Shown here: piece after piece, positions 7,702-11,624 of the stretch
Numbering within the stretch: position 1 is the stretch's first letter
How the letters are laid out: each line of letters opens with the position of its first letter
Source: Nitrospirota bacterium
Lineage (GTDB): Bacteria > Nitrospirota > Thermodesulfovibrionia > Thermodesulfovibrionales > Dissulfurispiraceae
Length of the DNA: 11,624 bases
Direction: 5' to 3'
Assembly (NCBI GenBank): GCA_013349595.1
Contig: DUZI01000024.1
Location: 1-11,624, forward strand
Position numbers and translations under genes: made by a program
Notes under the pieces: model-generated
Told to the model about the DNA's origin: nothing
Database searches by the model: none
Seen by the model: only the letters and a program-made list of their open reading frames with translations

Positions 7702-7709
7702 ATTGAACC
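7702..7709. repeat. 8-bp direct repeat, right side of repeat element
   Basis: ATTGAACC, the second copy of the putative target-site duplication (other copy 7489-7496). It contains TTGAAC, which doubles as a candidate -35 box for trpF. Confidence 0.55.
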
Positions 7710-7732
7710 CTTTCAATAAACGGTATTATAAT
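7703..7732 (+). promoter_or_regulatory. Candidate sigma-70-type promoter of trpF
   Basis: TTGAAC (7703-7708) and TATAAT (7727-7732) are 18 bp apart, with about 38 bp to the trpF ATG. The -35 box lies in the direct repeat bordering the repeat element. A GGAG ribosome binding site at 7755-7758 is 12 nt from the start codon, a little far. Confidence 0.45.
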
Positions 7733-7770
7733 AAATGGAACTTATCATTATCTTGGAGATTTAATACAAA

Positions 7771-8412
7771 ATGTTTACACAAACAAGCTTAAAGGTAAAA
7801 ATCTGCGGTATTACTAAATTAGAAGATGCCATTATCGCGGTTGATGCAGGTGCAGATGCCCTTGGTTTTGTCTTTTATAAACAAAGCCCTCGTTATGTTA
7901 CAAAAGAAATTGCAAAGTCAATAATTGAAACCCTACCCCCTTTTGTCAGTACAGTAGGTGTTTTTGTAAATGAAGACCCAAAAATAATTGATTTAATTCA
8001 AAATGTTACAGGGATTGATTATATTCAACTACACGGTGATGAGTCACCAGATATTACTTGTCTTTGGAAAAAAACAATAAAAGCAATCAGGGTAAATAAG
8101 ATTATTGATTTGGCTTTTATTGAACAATATAATTGTTCAACCTTTTTGCTTGATACATATACAAAAGAAAGTTACGGTGGAACTGGGCAAATTTTTAATT
8201 GGGATATTGCTCTTGAGGCAAAAAAATTTGGTAAGATTATACTTTCTGGTGGTCTTAATCCTGAAAATATATCTAAGGCGGTTCGATATGTAAAACCTTA
8301 TGCAGTGGATGTTAGTTCAGGTGTAGAATCCAGAATTAAAGGGAAAAAAGACCCTCAAAAGGTAAGGGACTTTATCTATAATGCTAAAAGGTCTTTGATG
8401 AACGGCATTTAA
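7771..8412 (+). CDS. trpF: Phosphoribosylanthranilate isomerase TrpF
   Basis: Third step of tryptophan synthesis from anthranilate: an Amadori rearrangement of N-(5-phosphoribosyl)anthranilate to CdRP, in a cytoplasmic TIM-barrel enzyme. The protein is 213 residues, normal for the stand-alone form. It starts KVKICGIT with the catalytic Cys12; the catalytic Asp128 is in FLLDTYTKESYGGTGQIFNW. Other family motifs are GADALGFVFYKQSPRYV (28-43), VGVFVN, IDYIQLHGDE (82-91), ILSGGLNPENI and AVDVSSGVES (phosphate-binding loop), all intact. It stands alone: no other trp gene is in the window, so the rest of the pathway must be encoded elsewhere. Its last 29 bp overlap the end of the convergent queF gene. 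The only sensible start is the ATG, since the ICGIT motif follows a few residues later. Confidence 0.97.
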   Translation: MFTQTSLKVKICGITKLEDAIIAVDAGADALGFVFYKQSPRYVTKEIAKSIIETLPPFVSTVGVFVNEDPKIIDLIQNVTGIDYIQLHGDESPDITCLWKKTIKAIRVNKIIDLAFIEQYNCSTFLLDTYTKESYGGTGQIFNWDIALEAKKFGKIILSGGLNPENISKAVRYVKPYAVDVSSGVESRIKGKKDPQKVRDFIYNAKRSLMNGI

Positions 8413-8755
8413 TTATAGTCTTGACATTACCCCTAGGATTAAAATCACCAATAACTTCAAGGTAACGAGGATTTAGTTTTTCGTATAATTCACTATAAAT
8501 TTTATTTGTTATCTCTTCATGGGATATATAGGTTTGTCTGAATGAATTGAGGTATAATTTTAATGATTTTAATTCAACTATCTTTTTATCAGGGATATAG
8601 AGTATTTTAATAGTTGCAAAATCTGGATAGCCTGATTGAGGGCAAAGGCAGGTAAATTCTGGAAAAGATATATTAATCTCATAATCTCTTTCAGGTGACG
8701 GATTATCCCATAATTTGAGAGAGGCTTGATTTATTATTTCTTCTCCATAACGCAT
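8384..8755 (-). CDS. queF: NADPH-dependent 7-cyano-7-deazaguanine reductase QueF (short type)
   Basis: Reduces preQ0 to preQ1, a late step in making the tRNA wobble base queuosine. At 123 residues it is the single-domain (T-fold) form, somewhat shorter than the roughly 165-residue Bacillus enzyme because both termini are short. Catalytic Cys38 is in FTCLCPQSGYPDFA with the partner Asp45. The QueF motif ELKSLKLYLNSFR at 61-73 contains the NADPH/substrate-binding residues, followed by SHEE and NPRGNVKTII. No other queuosine gene is in the window. The ATG at 8753-8755 has no clear ribosome binding site, and no preQ1 riboswitch-like leader is seen in the 31 bp separating it from the divergent rmlA. 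The C-terminal codons overlap trpF tail-to-tail by 29 bp. Confidence 0.96.
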   Translation of the reverse strand: MRYGEEIINQASLKLWDNPSPERDYEINISFPEFTCLCPQSGYPDFATIKILYIPDKKIVELKSLKLYLNSFRQTYISHEEITNKIYSELYEKLNPRYLEVIGDFNPRGNVKTIIKCRSSKTF

Positions 8756-8775
8756 TATTGATATTTTATTACAAA

Positions 8776-8781
8776 AGGAGG
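8776..8781 (+). promoter_or_regulatory. Strong ribosome binding site fixing the TTG start of rmlA
   Basis: AGGAGG followed by a 5-nt spacer and TTG at 8787-8789. The strong Shine-Dalgarno and the family-typical N-terminus (KGIILAGGSGTRLYP) decide for the TTG start. Confidence 0.8.
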
Positions 8782-8786
8782 TCTAA

Positions 8787-9665
8787 TTGAAAGGCATTAT
8801 ATTAGCTGGAGGAAGTGGGACAAGGCTTTATCCTATTACAATACCTGTTTGTAAACAGTTACTCCCTATTTATGATAAACCTATGCTTTATTATCCCCTT
8901 TCAATCCTTATGTTAGCAGGTATAAGAGATATCTTAATTATTTCAACTCCAAAAGACACTCCTCGCATTCAAGAAATGTTTGGTAATGGTAGTGATTTAG
9001 GTATTAATATATATTACAAAGTTCAGGATTATCCCAGAGGTCTTGCTGATGCCTTTATTTTAGGTAGAGATTTCATCAGTAAGGATTCTGTTTGTTTGGT
9101 TCTTGGAGATAATATTTTTTTTGGTCATGGACTAACAAATCTACTCAAAAAGTCACTTTCAACAGTTGAACAACAAGGCGGATCGATAGTCTTTGGCTAT
9201 TATGTTAATGACCCTGAAAGATATGGGGTAGTTGAATTTGACAATAACAATAAAGCTATTACTATTGAAGAAAAACCACTAAAGCCTAAATCTAACTATG
9301 CTGTCACAGGTTTATATTTTTATGATAATGATGTTGTTGATATAGCTAAAGACGTCAAACCATCACAAAGAGGCGAGATTGAAATAACTGATGTTAATAA
9401 AACTTATTTATCACTAGGTAGATTAAGGGTTGAGATACTTGGTAGAGGTTATGCATGGCTTGATACGGGAACTGCGGAAAGCTTGCTTGAGGCTGGAAAT
9501 TTTATATCTACAATAGAAAAGAGACAAGGATTAAAGATAGCTTGTATTGAAGAAATTGCCTATAAACTTGGCTATATTTCTAAACAACAGTTAATGACCA
9601 TAGCAGAAGGCTACAAAAATAATTATGGAAAATATCTAATTAATATGATTAAAAATGAGGGATAA
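8787..9665 (+). CDS. rmlA: Glucose-1-phosphate thymidylyltransferase RmlA
   Basis: First step of dTDP-L-rhamnose synthesis: glucose-1-phosphate plus dTTP gives dTDP-glucose. The 292 residues match the usual length. The nucleotide-binding signature GGSGTRLYP is at 8-16 with catalytic-region Lys23 (CKQLLPIYDKPMLYYPLS). Metal-binding Asp108 is in VLGDNIFFG, then come RYGVVEFD, EEKPLKPKSNYAVTGLYFYD, GEIEITDVN and GYAWLDTGT, all standard RmlA motifs. The start is TTG, supported by AGGAGG 5 nt upstream. It heads the rmlA-rmlC-rmlB operon with a 5-bp gap to rmlC, and is divergent from queF across 31 bp, so its own promoter must overlap the queF 5' coding region. The product probably feeds rhamnose or a derivative of the dTDP-4-keto sugar into a surface polysaccharide. 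Confidence 0.97.
   Translation: MKGIILAGGSGTRLYPITIPVCKQLLPIYDKPMLYYPLSILMLAGIRDILIISTPKDTPRIQEMFGNGSDLGINIYYKVQDYPRGLADAFILGRDFISKDSVCLVLGDNIFFGHGLTNLLKKSLSTVEQQGGSIVFGYYVNDPERYGVVEFDNNNKAITIEEKPLKPKSNYAVTGLYFYDNDVVDIAKDVKPSQRGEIEITDVNKTYLSLGRLRVEILGRGYAWLDTGTAESLLEAGNFISTIEKRQGLKIACIEEIAYKLGYISKQQLMTIAEGYKNNYGKYLINMIKNEG
8796..8823 (-). promoter_or_regulatory. Candidate queF promoter inside the rmlA start region
   Basis: On the minus strand, TTGTCC (8818-8823) and TATAAT (8796-8801) are 16 bp apart, about 40 bp upstream of the queF ATG. It would lie within the first codons of divergent rmlA. Sequence match only. Confidence 0.3.
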
Positions 9666-9670
9666 AAGAG

Positions 9671-10237
9671 ATGCCCTTTGAATTTATACAACTCAAAATA
9701 GAAGGACTTATATTGATAAAACCTAAGGTTTTCAAAGATGAAAGGGGTTTTTTTATGGAGACCTACAAAAAATCAGAGTTTATAAATGCAGGTATTAGAG
9801 AAGAATTTGTCCAGAGTAATCATTCAAAATCCACCAAATCTGTCTTAAGAGGATTACATTATCAATTGAAACCCTATAATCAGGGTAAGTTAGTTAGATG
9901 TATTAAAGGGACAATCTTTGATGTTGCAGTTGATATTAGAATTGGTTCCCCTACCTTTGCAAAATGGGTTTCAGTGGAACTTAGTGAAGAAAATCATTTT
10001 ATGTTTTATATCCCTTCTGGTTTTGCCCATGGTTTTATAACCCTAAGTGAAGAGGCAGAGATTTTCTATAAATGTACAAATGAATATGCACCAAATTATG
10101 ATAAGGGTATTATCTGGAATGACCCTCAAATAAATATTTTATGGAAAGGTGAAAAACCAATTCTCTCCTTGAAAGACCAAGCACTTCCTTTACTTAAATA
10201 TGCTGAAAATAATTTTTACTACGAGGAGATGAAATGA
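9671..10237 (+). CDS. rmlC: dTDP-4-dehydrorhamnose 3,5-epimerase RmlC
   Basis: Third enzyme of dTDP-L-rhamnose synthesis: epimerises the 4-keto-6-deoxy sugar at C3 and C5. It is a cupin-fold protein of 188 residues, typical length. Visible motifs are DERGFFMETYKKSEF (23-37), QSNHSKS, the catalytic His63 (LRGLHYQ), Lys73 (QGKLVR), the DVAVDIR strand, IPSGFAHGF (114-122) and the active-site Tyr133 (IFYKCTNEYAP). All expected residues are present. It starts 5 bp after rmlA and ends in a 4-bp ATGA overlap with rmlB, so the three genes should be one translationally coupled transcript. An alternative role as a C3- or C5-specific epimerase for another dTDP-sugar cannot be excluded, but the neighbours favour rhamnose. 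Confidence 0.96.
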   Translation: MPFEFIQLKIEGLILIKPKVFKDERGFFMETYKKSEFINAGIREEFVQSNHSKSTKSVLRGLHYQLKPYNQGKLVRCIKGTIFDVAVDIRIGSPTFAKWVSVELSEENHFMFYIPSGFAHGFITLSEEAEIFYKCTNEYAPNYDKGIIWNDPQINILWKGEKPILSLKDQALPLLKYAENNFYYEEMK

Positions 10238-11280
10238 ATAAAATACTCATTACTGGTGGCGCAGGGTTTATAGGTAGTGAATTTGTAAGACAGGCAGTAT
10301 CTAAAGGATATGAATGTATTGTGATAGATAATCTTACTTATGCAGGTGATCTTCTAAGGATAAAAGAGGTTGAGAATAAAATAAACTTTTTTAACATTGA
10401 CATTACTGATTCAAAAAGAGTTAATGAGATCTTTCAAAAAGAAAAACCATCTATTGTAGTCCATTGGGCTGCTGAGAGCCATGTTGATAGAAGTCTTATG
10501 GATGCAGAACCATTCATAATGACCAACATTATGGGAACCAAAGTATTGTTAGAATCTGCAAAAGCAAATAATATTCAACTTTTCATTAACATCTCCACTG
10601 ATGAGGTATATGGCGATCTTGGTAAAGAAGGTCAGTTTTTTGAAGACACCTGTCTTAATCCAAGCTCACCCTACTCTGTAAGCAAAGCAGCTCAAGATAT
10701 GCTTGGTAGAGCTTATTATCGTTCCTTTAATCTCCCACTTATTACCCTTAGACCATCAAATAATTATGGCAAGTGGCAATATCCTGAAAAACTCCTACCC
10801 GTAGTTATTCTCAAGGCATTGAATGATGAAAAAATACCTGTCTATGGGACTGGTGAAAATGTAAGAGAATGGCTCCATGTCAGTGATTGTGTTAATGCGG
10901 TGCTGATGATAATAGAAAAAGGTAAGGTTGGAGAGATTTACAATATTGGGGGAGGTAATGAAAGGAAAAATATAGATGTGGTAAAAAGCATATTGAGTAT
11001 TATGAACAAACCCCAATCACTTATTGACTTCGTAAAGGACAGACCGGGTCATGACTTTCGCTATTCATTAAATTCAGATAAGATACAATCTCAAATTGGT
11101 TGGGCTCCAAAAGTCTCTTTTGAAGCAGGACTTACAGATACTGTCAATTGGTATTTATCAAAAATAGATTGGGTTAAAGATAAGATTCAAGTATTGATGG
11201 CATACTGGAGTAAGGTTTATAAACCAAAAATCAGCGATAGAACTGAGAACTTAACAAAATCAAGTAGGAAGGGTTGGTGA
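10234..11280 (+). CDS. rmlB: dTDP-glucose 4,6-dehydratase RmlB, with repeat-encoded C-terminal tail
   Basis: Second step of dTDP-L-rhamnose synthesis: NAD-dependent conversion of dTDP-glucose to dTDP-4-keto-6-deoxyglucose. It is an extended short-chain dehydrogenase of 348 residues. The Rossmann motif GGAGFIG is at 8-14, Asp32 begins DNLTYAGD, AAESHVDRS is at 79-87, the dehydratase triad Thr122-Asp123-Glu124 is in STDEVYG, and the SDR pair is Tyr147/Lys151 (YSVSK). Then follow RPSNNYGKWQYPEKLLP, REWLHVSD, YNIGGGNE and KDRPGHDFRYSL. The family normally ends soon after the WY...W...YW segment, here AYWSKVYK near residue 330. From about residue 332 the frame runs into the 205-bp repeat, giving a tail KISDRTENLTKSSRKGW and a TGA that are both repeat DNA. 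The catalytic domain is complete, so activity is expected. GAGGAG lies just upstream of the ATG. Confidence 0.97.
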   Translation: MNKILITGGAGFIGSEFVRQAVSKGYECIVIDNLTYAGDLLRIKEVENKINFFNIDITDSKRVNEIFQKEKPSIVVHWAAESHVDRSLMDAEPFIMTNIMGTKVLLESAKANNIQLFINISTDEVYGDLGKEGQFFEDTCLNPSSPYSVSKAAQDMLGRAYYRSFNLPLITLRPSNNYGKWQYPEKLLPVVILKALNDEKIPVYGTGENVREWLHVSDCVNAVLMIIEKGKVGEIYNIGGGNERKNIDVVKSILSIMNKPQSLIDFVKDRPGHDFRYSLNSDKIQSQIGWAPKVSFEAGLTDTVNWYLSKIDWVKDKIQVLMAYWSKVYKPKISDRTENLTKSSRKGW

Positions 11281-11431
11281 AAAATTTTTATACGACACCT
11301 TATAAAAGAAATCTTGAGAAACTTTAGCAAAAGACACTGTATTATAAAGAATAAAGCAAAATTAAAATGAATTTGTCGATTATAAAAATCCTGAAACAGC
11401 CCTTCCTAAGTGCTATTTTGGGGATAGACCC
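11227..11431 (+). mobile_element. MITE-like 205-bp repeat element, copy 1 (overlaps rmlB 3' end)
   Basis: Begins AAAATCAGCGATAG inside rmlB and ends GCTATTTTGGG...CCC just before copy 2. An internal inverted repeat, GGAAGGGTTG (11267-11276) against CAGCCCTTCC (11397-11406), has one mismatch that would be a G-U pair in RNA, and continues as TTTTTATACGAC against GTCGATTATAAAAA. The block 11291-11410 matches copy 2 (11505-11624) at 117 of 120 positions without gaps, while the left 64 bp is diverged and 9 bp shorter. ATAAACC just before the element and ATAGACC just after it could be an imperfect target duplication. There is no coding potential of its own apart from the rmlB tail. Confidence 0.6.
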
Positions 11432-11624
11432 AAAATCAGCGATAGAACTAAAAAGCTTAGTAAAATCAGCAAGTAAGATAGGAAGGGCTGGTGAAGGATT
11501 TTTATACGACACCTTATAAAAGAAATCTTGAGAAACTTTAGCAAAAGGCATTGTATTATAAAGAACAAAGCAAAATTAAAATGAATTTGTCGATTATAAA
11601 AATCCTGAAACAGCCCTTCCTAAG
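11432..11624 (+). mobile_element. MITE-like repeat element, copy 2 (cut by window end)
   Basis: Tandem with copy 1 and truncated by the end of the window. Starts AAAATCAGCGATAG; this is repeated in shorter form at 11462 as AAAATCAGC. Internal inverted repeat: GGAAGGGCTG (11481-11490) with CAGCCCTTCC (11611-11620), and GGATTTTTATA (11496-11506) with TATAAAAATCC (11595-11605), both perfect. The arms thus span about 30 bp around a loop of some 80 bp. Its left 93 bp match copy A (inverted) with 4 mismatches and its right 120 bp match copy 1 with 3. Further copies may follow beyond the window. Confidence 0.6.

Noticed and set aside
7489..7709. CRISPR repeat or array
   Set aside because: The repeated unit is about 205 bp with inverted ends and there is no series of short identical repeats with unique 30-40-bp spacers; no cas genes are present.
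8756..8786. preQ1 riboswitch upstream of queF
   Set aside because: Only 31 bp separates queF from rmlA and it lacks a stem-loop plus A-rich tail resembling the preQ1 aptamer; it contains the rmlA ribosome binding site.
11342..11551. Leftward open frame of 69 codons across the two tandem repeat copies
   Set aside because: It lies entirely in repeat DNA and has no convincing ribosome binding site. A similar peptide string (LLADFTKLFSSIADFG) is readable in copy A without a proper start, and the matching frame in copy 1 is broken by a stop. The similarity reflects DNA identity, not coding.

Overview
The window is AT-rich bacterial DNA (roughly 30% G+C by eye) with short intergenic gaps, ATG/TTG starts and GGAG-type ribosome binding sites. 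The gene set is MiaB plus MtaB, a CheC-type phosphatase, RpfG-like HD-GYP and GGDEF proteins, short QueF, and dTDP-rhamnose genes. This fits a free-living, Gram-negative-type, probably motile bacterium. Very low G+C and abundant c-di-GMP proteins would suit something like Deferribacter or Calditerrivibrio, but that is a weak guess.

Left edge (1-1626): an incomplete leftward gene, probably the N-terminal part of an HD-GYP protein, is divergent from a rightward EamA/DMT permease. They share a 67-bp intergenic region holding a perfect 12-bp inverted repeat. Signalling/tRNA operon (7416 to 1846, leftward): REC-HD-GYP, stand-alone REC, CheC-like phosphatase, PAS-GGDEF, miaB, mtaB. The genes are tightly packed or overlapping (gaps of 47, 2 and 27 bp, overlaps of 8 bp and 32-47 bp). 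The first four form a compact phospho-relay/c-di-GMP module with a synthase, a hydrolase, a receiver and a receiver phosphatase. The last two are radical-SAM tRNA methylthiotransferases.

Right half (7771-11280): trpF converges on and overlaps queF. queF is divergent from rmlA-rmlC-rmlB, three of the four dTDP-L-rhamnose genes; rmlD is not in the window.

The least ordinary content is a repeat family of about 205 bp. One copy (7497-7701) lies between the signalling operon and trpF. It has inverted ends, an internal inverted repeat and an exact 8-bp direct repeat on both sides, as a transposed non-coding (MITE-like) element would. Two more copies, in the opposite orientation and in tandem, start inside the 3' end of rmlB at about 11227 and run off the window. 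They supply the last ~17 codons and the stop of rmlB. The opposed copies bracket the trpF-queF-rmlACB block as a long inverted repeat.
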